From: an uncultured Lachnospiraceae bacterium
Lineage (GTDB): Bacteria > Bacillota > Clostridia > Lachnospirales > Lachnospiraceae
Assembly: GCA_902801515.1 (NCBI GenBank)
Contig: CADCII010000001.1
Location: 62,001-126,000 of the forward strand
DNA: 64,000 bases
Reading direction: 5' to 3'
The notes beneath the pieces were generated by a model, which saw only the letters and a list, made by a program, of their open reading frames with translations, had not been told where the DNA came from and did not search any database. This document shows, in pieces, positions 43,291-52,390 of this stretch (the first letter of the stretch is position 1; each line of letters opens with the position of its first letter). A program made the translations under genes and the position numbers.

Positions 43291-44115
43291 ATGGAACTGA
43301 GCATGATGACTTTTATGCTGGAGTTTCCGGTTTTATTTTTCAAACCGGGAACGAAGGAAGAGAAGGCAAAGGAAATAGAATCCTTCATAGAGCTCACAGC
43401 AGAAACCGGATATAAGAATATCGATCTGATCTGGCAGACGGTCCGGCTTGTCGGAAAAGAAGAGATAAAACGCATGCTGGAGAAAAACGGACTGAGGCTC
43501 AGCTGCGTGATCTGTATGGACACTGCAGGAGATATAGAAGGCGCTGACGGCATTGTGGAAGCATGTGAGTATCTGAACTGTGGGAAGATAATGCTGGTGC
43601 CGGGATTGCCCACTGAGAACAGGAAGGAACTCTTCGACCTTATGGTCAGGAATTACTCAAAGATCGTTAACCTCGCTGCCCCGAAGGGAATCATCTGCGT
43701 ATGTGAAGATGATCCCAATATCAAAGTCCCCTGCGGATCGCGGGAGGAAGTTGATGCGATACTGAATGCAGTTCCGGGGCTTCGTCTCGTATATGATTCT
43801 GCGAACATGCTTCCGTCCGGTGACGAGGTAGTCCCATATTATGAATACTTTGCAGACAGAACAGCACATATCCATCTGAAAGACATGTCAGTTGCAGATA
43901 CAAAGCCGGAGCAGTACGCAAACCCCGGTGTGGATGGCCGTTTCTATCTGAATGCACCGCACGGAACCGGCATCGTTGACTTTGACGCTCTGTTTGAAGC
44001 TCTTCATAAACATGGATACAATGACACTCTTGCGGTAGAGTTTGTTCCCATGCCGGATATGGATCTTAAAGATGACATGAAGCGCGTCTACGATCTTTTT
44101 GCCTGCCGTGTCTGA
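43291..44115 (+). CDS. sugar phosphate isomerase/epimerase, second
   Basis: A 274-residue TIM barrel of the same superfamily but a different subgroup. Metal ligands are expected at CEDDPN (Glu), YDSANM (Asp), AHIHLKDM (His) and VEFVP (Glu). It starts 26 bp after the first isomerase. No signal peptide or extra domain is present. A tandem pair of distinct isomerase/epimerase genes suggests two consecutive steps on one sugar or inositol-like substrate. A good terminator follows. Confidence 0.82.
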   Translation: MELSMMTFMLEFPVLFFKPGTKEEKAKEIESFIELTAETGYKNIDLIWQTVRLVGKEEIKRMLEKNGLRLSCVICMDTAGDIEGADGIVEACEYLNCGKIMLVPGLPTENRKELFDLMVRNYSKIVNLAAPKGIICVCEDDPNIKVPCGSREEVDAILNAVPGLRLVYDSANMLPSGDEVVPYYEYFADRTAHIHLKDMSVADTKPEQYANPGVDGRFYLNAPHGTGIVDFDALFEALHKHGYNDTLAVEFVPMPDMDLKDDMKRVYDLFACRV

Positions 44116-44145
44116 ACAGAAATTTCATAAAATGATGGAGAAACG

Positions 44146-44192
44146 AGAGCCGATGTGATAAAGTTATGTCTGTCACATCAGGCTCTTTTTTC
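44146..44192 (+). terminator. rho-independent terminator after the isomerase pair
   Basis: AGAGCC (44146-44151) pairs with GGCTCT (44181-44186) and ATGTGA (44153-44158) with TCACAT (44173-44178), followed by T6. It shares the GAGCC/GGCTC arms with the hairpin at 42318. Confidence 0.8.
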
Positions 44193-44211
44193 TTAAGGAG
44201 ATGTACAAAAA

Positions 44212-45309
44212 ATGAAATTAGGTATTCTGGGGCTGCCGAATGTCGGTAAGAGCACCCTTTTTAATTCTCTGACAAAAGCAGGAGCGGAATCTGCGAACTA
44301 TCCGTTCTGCACGATCGATCCGAATGTAGGCGTTGTTCCGGTTCCGGACGAGCGTCTGAAACTGCTGGGCGATATGTACAATTCCAAGAAAGTCACACCG
44401 GCTGTGATCGAATTCGTGGACATCGCAGGCCTGGTCAAAGGCGCCTCCAAGGGTGAGGGCCTGGGCAACCAGTTCCTGGGAAATGTGCGTGAGTGCGATG
44501 CACTCGTGCATGTGGTCCGCTGCTTTGAGGACGCCAATGTTGTGCATGTGGACGGCAGCGTAGATCCGGCACGCGATGTGGAGACCATCAATCTGGAACT
44601 GATCTTCGCCGATCTGGAAGTGCTCGAGCGCAGGATGTCCAGAGTCGGAAGGGCTGCGAAGAACGACAAGGATGCGGCCGCCGAGCTAGCCATGCTCCAG
44701 AGATTAAAAACATTCCTGGAAGAAGGGAAGCTTGCCATCTCCTTCGAATTGAAGAATGAAGCAGAGAGCGCTCTGTTTGCGGAACTGAATCTTCTGACCG
44801 CCAAGCCGGTGATCTTTGCTGCAAACGTGGCAGAAGATGACGCGGCGGATGACGGAGCGAACAATCCGCACGTACAGGCAGTCCGGAAACTGGCAGCGGA
44901 GTCCGGTTCGGAAGTGTTTGTGGTCTGCGCGCAGATCGAGGAAGAGATCTCGGAGCTGGACGATGATGAGAAGCAGATGTTCCTGGAAGACCTGGGACTT
45001 ACAGAGTCCGGCCTGGACAAACTGATCCGTGCAAGCTACAGCTTGCTCGGACTGATGAGTTTCCTTACAGCGGGAGAGAAAGAGACCAGAGCCTGGACCA
45101 TTAAGAAGGGAACCAAGGCACCCCAGGCAGCAGGCAAGATCCATACCGACTTCGAGCGCGGATTCATCCGTGCAGAGGTCGTCAACTACAAAGACCTGCT
45201 GGAGTGCGGCTCACTTGGCGCCGCCAGGGAAAAAGGCATCGTCCGTCTGGAAGGAAAAGAATACGTAGTGCAGGACGGCGATGTCATCCTGTTCAGGTTT
45301 AATGTATAA
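44212..45309 (+). CDS. ychF: redox-regulated ATPase / Obg-like protein
   Basis: A 365-residue member of the Obg GTPase superfamily that prefers ATP and binds ribosomes. The P-loop GLPNVGKST is at the N-terminus, VDIAGLVKGASKGEGLG forms G3, a coiled coil lies near residues 120-160, and a C-terminal TGS domain ends the protein (about 280-365). ATG 44212 follows AAGGAG. Lgt begins 14 bp after its stop. Confidence 0.95.
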   Translation: MKLGILGLPNVGKSTLFNSLTKAGAESANYPFCTIDPNVGVVPVPDERLKLLGDMYNSKKVTPAVIEFVDIAGLVKGASKGEGLGNQFLGNVRECDALVHVVRCFEDANVVHVDGSVDPARDVETINLELIFADLEVLERRMSRVGRAAKNDKDAAAELAMLQRLKTFLEEGKLAISFELKNEAESALFAELNLLTAKPVIFAANVAEDDAADDGANNPHVQAVRKLAAESGSEVFVVCAQIEEEISELDDDEKQMFLEDLGLTESGLDKLIRASYSLLGLMSFLTAGEKETRAWTIKKGTKAPQAAGKIHTDFERGFIRAEVVNYKDLLECGSLGAAREKGIVRLEGKEYVVQDGDVILFRFNV

Positions 45310-45323
45310 AAAAGGAATTCACT

Positions 45324-46187
45324 ATGTCTATAGACTTCCCGAATCTGGGAATCCATCTGCCGTATGTCATCAAGTCTTTCAGCGTGTTCGGCTATGAGAT
45401 CGCGCTCTACGGGATCACGATGGCACTGGGAATTCTGGCAGGACTCTACGTTGCCATGTGGATGGCAAAAAAAACAGGGCAGGAGAGCGATGATTACGTC
45501 AATATCGCCCTTCTTGGAATCGTGCTGGGGCTGCTTGGAGCAAGGACTTATTACGTTGTATTCAGCTGGGATTATTATAAGGATCACCTGAATGAGATCC
45601 TGGACTTTCGCGGAGGCGGACTTGCACTGTACGGTTCTCTGATCGGGGCGGTGCTTGCGGTCCTTATCTACTGCGGCGTTAAAAAGCTGAAGATACCTCT
45701 GATCCTGGATACGGCCTGTCTTGGAATGGTGACCGGACAGATAGTAGGAAGATGGGGAAACTTCTTCAACAGGGAAGCTTTCGGAGGATATACGGATAAC
45801 CTGCTGGCGATGCGCCTTCCTCTTGATGCGGTCCGCGCGGCCGAGGTAACAGAGCAGATGAGGGAGCATGCACAGGTCATCGGCGGAATTACTTATATCC
45901 AGGTGCATCCGACCTTTCTGTATGAATCTCTGTGGAATCTGGCAGTGCTGATCGTGCTTGTGATCATCACCCTGAAACATCTGAAGAGATTCCACGGGGA
46001 GATCTTTCTGGGATACCTGATGCTGTACGGCATCGGGAGATTCTGGATCGAAGGTCTTCGGACGGACCAGCTCAGGTTCTGGGGCACACAGATCGCAGTC
46101 TCCCAGGTGCTTGCGGCGATCCTTGCAGTCGGTTCTGCCGTATTGATCCTGCTGATCCGCAGCAGAAACAGCAGCAGAAATCTATAA
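45324..46187 (+). CDS. lgt: prolipoprotein diacylglyceryl transferase
   Basis: Membrane enzyme that adds diacylglyceryl to the lipobox cysteine of prelipoproteins. The 287-residue protein has seven hydrophobic segments and the signature GRWGNFFNREAFG, and HPTFLYESLWN and GIGRFWIEGLR carry conserved His, Tyr and Arg residues. An active lgt shows that the organism makes lipoproteins, which makes the non-lipoprotein sugar-binding protein at 27133 more notable. It lies between ychF and mreB on the same strand. Confidence 0.93.
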   Translation: MSIDFPNLGIHLPYVIKSFSVFGYEIALYGITMALGILAGLYVAMWMAKKTGQESDDYVNIALLGIVLGLLGARTYYVVFSWDYYKDHLNEILDFRGGGLALYGSLIGAVLAVLIYCGVKKLKIPLILDTACLGMVTGQIVGRWGNFFNREAFGGYTDNLLAMRLPLDAVRAAEVTEQMREHAQVIGGITYIQVHPTFLYESLWNLAVLIVLVIITLKHLKRFHGEIFLGYLMLYGIGRFWIEGLRTDQLRFWGTQIAVSQVLAAILAVGSAVLILLIRSRNSSRNL

Positions 46188-46239
46188 GAAATTGATATAT
46201 TGTTCATTTTGAAAACAGACCAGTATTGAGAGGATATAT

Positions 46240-47220
46240 ATGGCAGTAACAGATGTAGGAATCGATCTCGGAACTTCGAGTATTCTCGTATATGTGCGCG
46301 GCAGGGGAGTTGTCCTCAAAGAGCCGTCGATCGCAGCTTATGACAGGGATGATGACAAGATCCGCGCGATCGGTGAGGAAGCAAGGATCCAGCTGTCCCG
46401 CTCAGAGGGAAACCTGACGGAGATCCATCCTCTGGAAAATGGGATCATCGCGGATTATGTGGTCACGGAGCAGATGCTTCGCACCTTTATCCAGAAAGCG
46501 GTCGGACGCCTTTCATTTCGGAAGCCGCGTGTATGCATCTGCATCCCGGTCGGACTTACGGAAGTGGAACGCCATGCTGTCGAGGACGCTGCATACCAGG
46601 CCGGCGCCAGAGATGTGCATATGGTTGAGGAACCCATTGCAGCCGCGATTGGAGCGGGAATTGATTTCTCCAAACCCAGCGGCAATATGATCGTCGATAT
46701 CGGCGGAGGAAGCACCAGTGTCGCCATCCTGTCGATGGACGGAATTGTGGTCAGCACCCGTGTTAAGGTTGGCGGAAATGACTATGACGAGGCTCTTATC
46801 AAGTATATCCGCAACCAGTTTGGCGTAGTCATTGAGAAGGCTGCCGCGGAAGAGATCAAGATGCAGGTCGGGACTGTGTATGAACGCCCGGAAGAGAGAT
46901 TCCTGGAGTTCATCGGAAGAGATATAGAGACCGGTCTTCCCAAGAAAGTCCGCATCAGTTCAGAGAACTGCAGGATCGCCTGCCGTGAACTGACCGGGCG
47001 TGTTGTTGAGGCAGTTCACAGCGTGCTGGAAAAGACGCCGCCGGAACTGGCTTCGGATGTTGTTTCCAGAGGAATCGTCCTGGTGGGCGGAGGATGCCTG
47101 ATCGACGGACTGGAAGAATTGCTGGAAGCGCGTACAGGCGTCAATACGGTCACGTGCGATGATCCGCTGTGTGCTGTTGCGATCGGAACCGGGCGCTTCG
47201 CTGAACTTATGCTGGATTAA
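46240..47220 (+). CDS. mreB: rod shape-determining protein MreB
   Basis: Actin-like ATPase that organises lateral wall synthesis on the membrane. The 326 residues contain GIDLGTSSILVYVRGRGVVLKEPS, VVTEQMLRTF, MVEEPIAAAIGAG (phosphate 2) and LVGGGCLIDGL (adenosine motif). The length is about 10 residues shorter than usual. No mreC or mreD follows; instead recD2 begins 1 bp after the stop, so this may be an Mbl-type or second copy. Confidence 0.92.
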   Translation: MAVTDVGIDLGTSSILVYVRGRGVVLKEPSIAAYDRDDDKIRAIGEEARIQLSRSEGNLTEIHPLENGIIADYVVTEQMLRTFIQKAVGRLSFRKPRVCICIPVGLTEVERHAVEDAAYQAGARDVHMVEEPIAAAIGAGIDFSKPSGNMIVDIGGGSTSVAILSMDGIVVSTRVKVGGNDYDEALIKYIRNQFGVVIEKAAAEEIKMQVGTVYERPEERFLEFIGRDIETGLPKKVRISSENCRIACRELTGRVVEAVHSVLEKTPPELASDVVSRGIVLVGGGCLIDGLEELLEARTGVNTVTCDDPLCAVAIGTGRFAELMLD

Positions 47221-47221
47221 A

Positions 47222-49705
47222 ATGGATTCTGTTAAAGGTTATGTAGAACACATCACATACCGCAATGAGGAAAACGGATACACCGTCCTCAGCCTGTCTG
47301 ACCCTGAGCGGGAGAAGGCAGGTGAGGACTGTGTGTTTACCGCAGTGGGTTCCCTGCCGGAAGTCGGAGAGGGAGAACTGCTGAATCTGAGCGGTTTCTG
47401 GACCACCCATTCCACATACGGAGAACAATTTAAAATCGACTCTTTCGAGATCCTTCCGCCGGAGAACGCTGCAGCCATGGAGCGGTATCTGGCTTCCGGA
47501 CAGGTCAAGGGGATCAAAAAGGCACTGGCACACCGGATCGTACAGGCTTTCGGGGACGATACATTTACGATACTGGACCAGGAGCCGGAGAGACTTGCGG
47601 AGATTAAGGGAATCTCTCTGAAAAAAGCCAGGCAGATCGCGCAGCAGGTCTTTGAAAAGCGCGACATGAGAGACGGGCTTCTGTTTCTTGCCGGCTTCAA
47701 TATATCCAATACTCTGTCCATGAAGATCTGGCAGCAGTACGGCCCGGACATCTACCGCATTGTAAAGGACAATCCCTATAAACTTGCTGATGACGTAGCG
47801 GGAGTCGGATTCAGGACAGCGGATGAGATCGCCAGAAAAGCAGGCTTTGCGGCTGATTCCAGATTCAGGATCTCAAGCGCCATTCTCTATGTACTTGAAC
47901 TGGCGTCAGCGGAAGGAAGCATGTATCTTCCGAAGGATATCCTTGTCAGGAGGACAGCAAATCTGCTTGGATTTGGCGGATCTCAGCCCCAGTATTCCGG
48001 AGAAGATGCAGATCCTTTCTATTCGTATGAGGATATGGAATATGCTGCTCCGGTGCTGCTGCCGGAAGCGCTCAGCGGAGCGGATGATCCGGTGGTGGCT
48101 GCGCTTCTGGACCTGTCCGTAGACAGGAAGATTATCCTGAAGAGAGAAGAAGACACTGAGCGTGTCTACACTTCACAGGCATACTATACGGAACTGCGTG
48201 TCGCCAGGATGCTGGAAGAACTGAATCTGACATGTGACGTTGATCAGGATGAAGTCCGTTCGCGGGCAGTAAAGGCGGCTGCAGGATCTGGAAATGAACT
48301 GGATGAGATGCAGATGGAGGCTGTCCTGCAGGCGATGGAGCACACGCTGATGATCCTCACCGGCGGCCCCGGCACCGGAAAGACAACCACCATCAATACC
48401 ATGATCTCCGTGTTTGAGAGAGAGGGTATGAGCATTGAACTTGCTGCTCCTACAGGGCGCGCTGCCAAGCGGATGAAAGAAGCGACCGGCAGGGAGGCAA
48501 GGACTCTCCACAGGCTTCTGGAAGTGAGCGGCGATCCCGAGACGGGCACTCATTTTAACAAAGATACAGATGATCCGCTGGAGACGGACGTCATCATAGT
48601 CGATGAGATGTCCATGGTCGATATCTATCTGTTCCAGTCGCTTCTGCGTGCAGTTATTCCGGGCACGCACCTGATCATGGTCGGGGACGCGAATCAGCTG
48701 CCCAGTGTCGGTCCCGGAAGTGTGCTGAAGGACATGATCGAGTCCGGTAAGATCCTGACCGTAACACTGGAGCGGATCTTCCGGCAGGCACAGATGAGTG
48801 ACATCGTAGTGAATGCCCATAAGATCAACGCAGGCCAGCATCCGGTCGTGAACAATAAGAGCCCGGACTTTTTCTTTATCCGTCAGAGCGATCCTGGAAC
48901 CATTATCGGGACTGCCGTCAAGCTGGTAGGAGAGAACCTGCCCCGCTATCTGAAGACAGACAGCAGTGAGATCCAGGTCATGGCTCCGATGAAGAAGGGA
49001 GTTCTGGGCATCACCAACCTGAATAAAGTAATGCAGACTTACCTGAACCCGGCCAGTCCTCATAAGGAAGAGCACAGCAGAGGGGAGACACTCTTCCGGG
49101 AAGGCGACAGGGTCATGCAGGTGCGCAACAATTACCAGATCGCATGGACCGTACGCGGCCGGCATAACGCAGTGCTCGACAACGGAGAGGGCGTCTTTAA
49201 CGGAGACATGGGGATCATCCGACAGATCAGCCGGTACACGGAGACGCTCACTGTTGAATTCGACGAACATCGATACGTCGATTACGACTTTAACGATCTG
49301 GACCAGCTGGAACTTGCTTATGCAGTGACCATCCACAAGGCCCAGGGAAGCGAATACCCGGCAGTCGTGATACCGCTGCTGCGGGGCCCGCGGATGCTTA
49401 TGAACCGTAACCTGCTGTACACAGCGATCACACGCGCAAGATCAATGGTCGTACTGATCGGAGAGCCGGCAGTCATGAACGAGATGATCGACAATGTGCA
49501 GGAGGCAAAACGATACACGACCCTGGCACTGAGAATCAAGGAAGCATATGCGGTCAGAGAAGCCGGCGGGGCAGATGAGGCTGCCTTCGGAGGGAACTCA
49601 GGAGCAGGAGGCTTCGGCGCAGAAAGTTCAGGTGTTGGGGGTGCTGGCGGATTTGAAGAATTTGATCCGGACGACCCCTTTGCAGGCTGGGACGATATGG
49701 AATGA
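47222..49705 (+). CDS. recD2: RecD2-type ATP-dependent DNA helicase
   Basis: A 5'-3' superfamily 1B helicase of the RecBC-independent RecD2 group, acting in replication-fork repair. The 827 residues have an extended N-terminal region with helix-hairpin-helix repeats, Walker A TGGPGTGKTT with K387, VDEMSMVD (motif II), an SH3-like domain, and TIHKAQGSEYP near the end. After about residue 783 comes an unusual Gly-rich tail closing in an acidic tip containing D815-P-D-D-P-F820. ATG 47222 is 1 bp after the mreB stop with a weak ribosome site, implying coupling. Confidence 0.94.
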   Translation: MDSVKGYVEHITYRNEENGYTVLSLSDPEREKAGEDCVFTAVGSLPEVGEGELLNLSGFWTTHSTYGEQFKIDSFEILPPENAAAMERYLASGQVKGIKKALAHRIVQAFGDDTFTILDQEPERLAEIKGISLKKARQIAQQVFEKRDMRDGLLFLAGFNISNTLSMKIWQQYGPDIYRIVKDNPYKLADDVAGVGFRTADEIARKAGFAADSRFRISSAILYVLELASAEGSMYLPKDILVRRTANLLGFGGSQPQYSGEDADPFYSYEDMEYAAPVLLPEALSGADDPVVAALLDLSVDRKIILKREEDTERVYTSQAYYTELRVARMLEELNLTCDVDQDEVRSRAVKAAAGSGNELDEMQMEAVLQAMEHTLMILTGGPGTGKTTTINTMISVFEREGMSIELAAPTGRAAKRMKEATGREARTLHRLLEVSGDPETGTHFNKDTDDPLETDVIIVDEMSMVDIYLFQSLLRAVIPGTHLIMVGDANQLPSVGPGSVLKDMIESGKILTVTLERIFRQAQMSDIVVNAHKINAGQHPVVNNKSPDFFFIRQSDPGTIIGTAVKLVGENLPRYLKTDSSEIQVMAPMKKGVLGITNLNKVMQTYLNPASPHKEEHSRGETLFREGDRVMQVRNNYQIAWTVRGRHNAVLDNGEGVFNGDMGIIRQISRYTETLTVEFDEHRYVDYDFNDLDQLELAYAVTIHKAQGSEYPAVVIPLLRGPRMLMNRNLLYTAITRARSMVVLIGEPAVMNEMIDNVQEAKRYTTLALRIKEAYAVREAGGADEAAFGGNSGAGGFGAESSGVGGAGGFEEFDPDDPFAGWDDME

Positions 49706-49771
49706 TAAGAGTCGGAGCAGACCCGCATCCGGAAGTACCGGCAAACAGAGAGAGTACGCGCGGTATGTCTC

Positions 49772-50590
49772 ATGCAGCGCAGAATAAGGAAACACAGAAT
49801 AAAACCATACAGAAGAGAGCAATACGAAGGCAACCGGGAGAAGCTGCCTGGCAGGTGTGTCGAAAAACTGTTTCATGCCGCCGGATCGATGTTTATCGAT
49901 GCACTCTTCCCGCCCCGGTGTGCTGTATGCGGTATGATCCTTCCGCTTAAGGAAAAGATGATCTGCAGGAAGTGCGCGGCGGATCTTCCGTATGTCGGAA
50001 GTACGTACTGTCTGAAGTGCGGCAAGCCGATCGACAGTACTGAAAGGGAATACTGTTCGGACTGTGAGACACATCCTCACAGATACGAAGAGGGAAGAGC
50101 GGCCCTGCTCTATGAAAAAGGAGCGCGCAGGGCAATCGATCGTCTGAAGTTTTATAACAGGAGAGAGTCGGTTCCTTTCTTTGGTGTCTGCCTTAACAAG
50201 CTTGCAGCGGAATACTTTCCGCGGTGGAAGCCGGATTGTCTTGTTCCGGTTCCGATGCATCCGAAAAAGAGAGCAGAGAGAGGATTTGACCAGGCGGCTT
50301 TGCTTGCGGAAGAGCTGGGAAGAAGGACCGGGGTAGAAGTCAGAGAGGACCTGCTGGTACGCCAGCGGTATACAGGTGCGTCCAAAAAGCTGGGAAGGGC
50401 CAGCCGCAGGAAGAACCTTCGGGGAGTTTTTGCGGTGGACGATGACGCGGATATCCCATTTTCTGTGGTACTGATCGATGATATCTACACTACCGGGGCA
50501 ACCATGGATGAAGCAGGATATGCTCTGCAAAAGGCAGGTGTGAGACATGTTTTCTTTCTTACAGTCTGTATAGGCAGGGGTCAGACATGA
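49772..50590 (+). CDS. comF: ComF-family phosphoribosyltransferase-like protein
   Basis: A 272-residue protein of the ComF/GntX family, linked to DNA uptake and helicase partners in naturally transformable bacteria. The N-terminal zinc finger has four CxxC-type pairs (CAVCG, CRKC, CLKCG, CSDC), and the C-terminal PRTase domain carries SVVLIDDIYTTGATMDEA. The start is uncertain: ATG 49772 adds a very basic 39-residue extension, while ATG 49889 begins just before the conserved FPPRC. It follows recD2 on the same strand. Confidence 0.85.
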   Translation: MQRRIRKHRIKPYRREQYEGNREKLPGRCVEKLFHAAGSMFIDALFPPRCAVCGMILPLKEKMICRKCAADLPYVGSTYCLKCGKPIDSTEREYCSDCETHPHRYEEGRAALLYEKGARRAIDRLKFYNRRESVPFFGVCLNKLAAEYFPRWKPDCLVPVPMHPKKRAERGFDQAALLAEELGRRTGVEVREDLLVRQRYTGASKKLGRASRRKNLRGVFAVDDDADIPFSVVLIDDIYTTGATMDEAGYALQKAGVRHVFFLTVCIGRGQT

Positions 50591-50713
50591 CAGATATGGT
50601 CAAAGAAGCTGACCCTGTGAGTAAATGAAGAGGAATGATCGGACAAGGTACATAACGCAGTAGAAACTGCGGAAAATAAATGTCGCCCACACGGCGGCGG
50701 ATTGGAGAAGGCT

Positions 50714-51544
50714 ATGAACAAAGAAAACAAAAAGATGGCACAGGAGCGCAGAGCGCAGGAGAGAGCAAGAGCTCAGCAGGCTGCCAAGTGGAAGACAATT
50801 CTTCCTACACTTATCGGAGTGGTAGTCATAGCAATTGCAGCGGTCGCGGTTCTTACTCAGGGAAGACAGAAGGAAAATGCGGCTCCGGAAACGGAAATCT
50901 CTGCAGCTGCAGCATCCAGTGCAGGAGCAGAGAAAGCCTCAGGCAGCAGCGCGGATGCTTCCGGACAGACTGAGTCTGCAGAAGGGAATGGCTCTTATGT
51001 TAAGTTTGCCGCTTCAGCGCTGAAGGGCTGCTATGATATCTCTTCGGACGAACTGACTTATGTGCAGATCAAGGTCAGGGATTACGGCACCATTACCGCA
51101 GCACTGGATGAGACGATCGCTCCGGAGAGCGTGAAGAATTTTGTCGCACTTGCCAAAGACGGGTTCTATGACGGCCTGACCTTCCACAGGATCATTGACG
51201 GATTCATGATTCAGGGCGGCGATCCGCTCGGTAACGGAACGGGCGGCAGCGATAAGACGATCAAGGGTGAATTCAACGATAATGGAGTAGAGAATCCGAT
51301 CACACATGTGAGAGGAGCCATCTCCATGGCGCGGTCACAGCTTCCGGACAGCGCAAGTTCACAGTTCTTCATCGTCCAGTCGGACAGCACTTTCCTGGAC
51401 GGACAGTACGCCGGATTCGGGTATGTGACCGATGGCATGGATGTAGTGGACAAGATCAGCAAAGATGCAAAGCCGACTGACAACAACGGTTCTATCGCGA
51501 AGGAGAACCAGCCGGTGATAGAGTCGGTGACGGTCATTTCCTGA
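50714..51544 (+). CDS. membrane-anchored cyclophilin-type peptidylprolyl isomerase
   Basis: A 276-residue prolyl isomerase. Residues 1-28 are charged and helical, about 29-49 form one membrane helix, an Ala/Ser/Glu linker runs to about 100, and the rest is the cyclophilin domain: FHRIIDGFMIQGGDP, SMARSQLPDSASSQFFIVQ and YAGFGYVTDGMDVV. The active domain lies outside the membrane, so it likely folds secreted or surface proteins. No lipobox is seen. ATG 50714 follows GGAG by 6 bp; a TTG at 50702 is in frame but unlikely. Confidence 0.92.
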   Translation: MNKENKKMAQERRAQERARAQQAAKWKTILPTLIGVVVIAIAAVAVLTQGRQKENAAPETEISAAAASSAGAEKASGSSADASGQTESAEGNGSYVKFAASALKGCYDISSDELTYVQIKVRDYGTITAALDETIAPESVKNFVALAKDGFYDGLTFHRIIDGFMIQGGDPLGNGTGGSDKTIKGEFNDNGVENPITHVRGAISMARSQLPDSASSQFFIVQSDSTFLDGQYAGFGYVTDGMDVVDKISKDAKPTDNNGSIAKENQPVIESVTVIS

Positions 51545-51615
51545 TCGCCGCTATGCCGGCAGGCGCAGTGGGTCATACCGCATCATCGCTGTACCGGGAG
51601 ATATGGCAGATTATA

Positions 51616-51655
51616 CCGCAAGCCGGCAGGCAGCTGGCTTGCGGCAGTTTATTTT
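51616..51655 (+). terminator. terminator after the cyclophilin gene
   Basis: A 12-bp stem with one G:T pair (51616-51627 with 51633-51644) and a 5-nt loop, followed by CAGTTTATTTT. It lies 22 bp before the NUDIX start. Confidence 0.65.
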
Positions 51656-51676
51656 CAGGCAGAAAAGGAGAGACGG

Positions 51677-52222
51677 ATGAGAGAAGATCATCTCACCTGG
51701 AAACTGATCCGGGAGAAGAAACTGGTAGACAATGAGTGGATCGATTTCAGGGAGAGTGAATGGAGATTCCCGGACGGTCTGGAACTGGGACCGTTCTATA
51801 CGTACCACCGGAAGGACTATGCGGTGATCGCAGCGCTGGATGAAGAAGGCAGATTCCTGTGCGTAAGGCAGTTTCGCCAGGGAATCCGATGTGTGACAAC
51901 TGAGTTTCCCGCCGGAGGGATCGAAGAGGGTGAGGATCCTTTGACAGCGGCGAAGAGAGAACTGAGAGAGGAAACAGGATATGTTTCCGATGAGTGGACA
52001 TTTCTCGCAAAAATCCCCTCGAACGCAACGATGGCGGATAATTATGCATATCTGTACCTGGCGCGAAACTGCCGGAGAGAAGCGCCCCTGCACCTGGATG
52101 TAACAGAGTTCGTAGAGACAGAAAGCATAACAGGACAGGAACTGGAGAAACGGATACGCAGCGGATCGTTCGAGCAGGCTGTACATACCACAGGGTACTA
52201 TATAGCCCGGGATAATCTGTGA
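51677..52222 (+). CDS. NUDIX hydrolase, ADP-ribose pyrophosphatase type
   Basis: A 181-residue NUDIX protein with the YrfE/NudF pattern: LTWKLIREKKLVDNEWIDF, a beta-strand region with YAVIAALDE, the full box GGIEEGEDPLTAAKRELREETGY, and a proline 16 or so residues after the box region as in ADP-ribose hydrolases. It likely cleaves ADP-ribose or similar sugar nucleotides. AAGGAG precedes the ATG. An AU-rich hairpin (52225-52232 with 52243-52250) follows its stop and may act as a weak terminator. Confidence 0.86.
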   Translation: MREDHLTWKLIREKKLVDNEWIDFRESEWRFPDGLELGPFYTYHRKDYAVIAALDEEGRFLCVRQFRQGIRCVTTEFPAGGIEEGEDPLTAAKRELREETGYVSDEWTFLAKIPSNATMADNYAYLYLARNCRREAPLHLDVTEFVETESITGQELEKRIRSGSFEQAVHTTGYYIARDNL

Positions 52223-52390
52223 ACGTATTGAACAGAAGCTTTTTCAATACTTCCGGATCTGCTGGGATTGCGAAGAGTGCAGGATTGAGGTATACAGTAC
52301 TTATCACAGACACAACCAGGTCCGCTTCCAAACCGGGACAGACGGATGCTGGATAAGCGAGAGAGGGAAGTCCCCGGAAAGGATTGGGAG

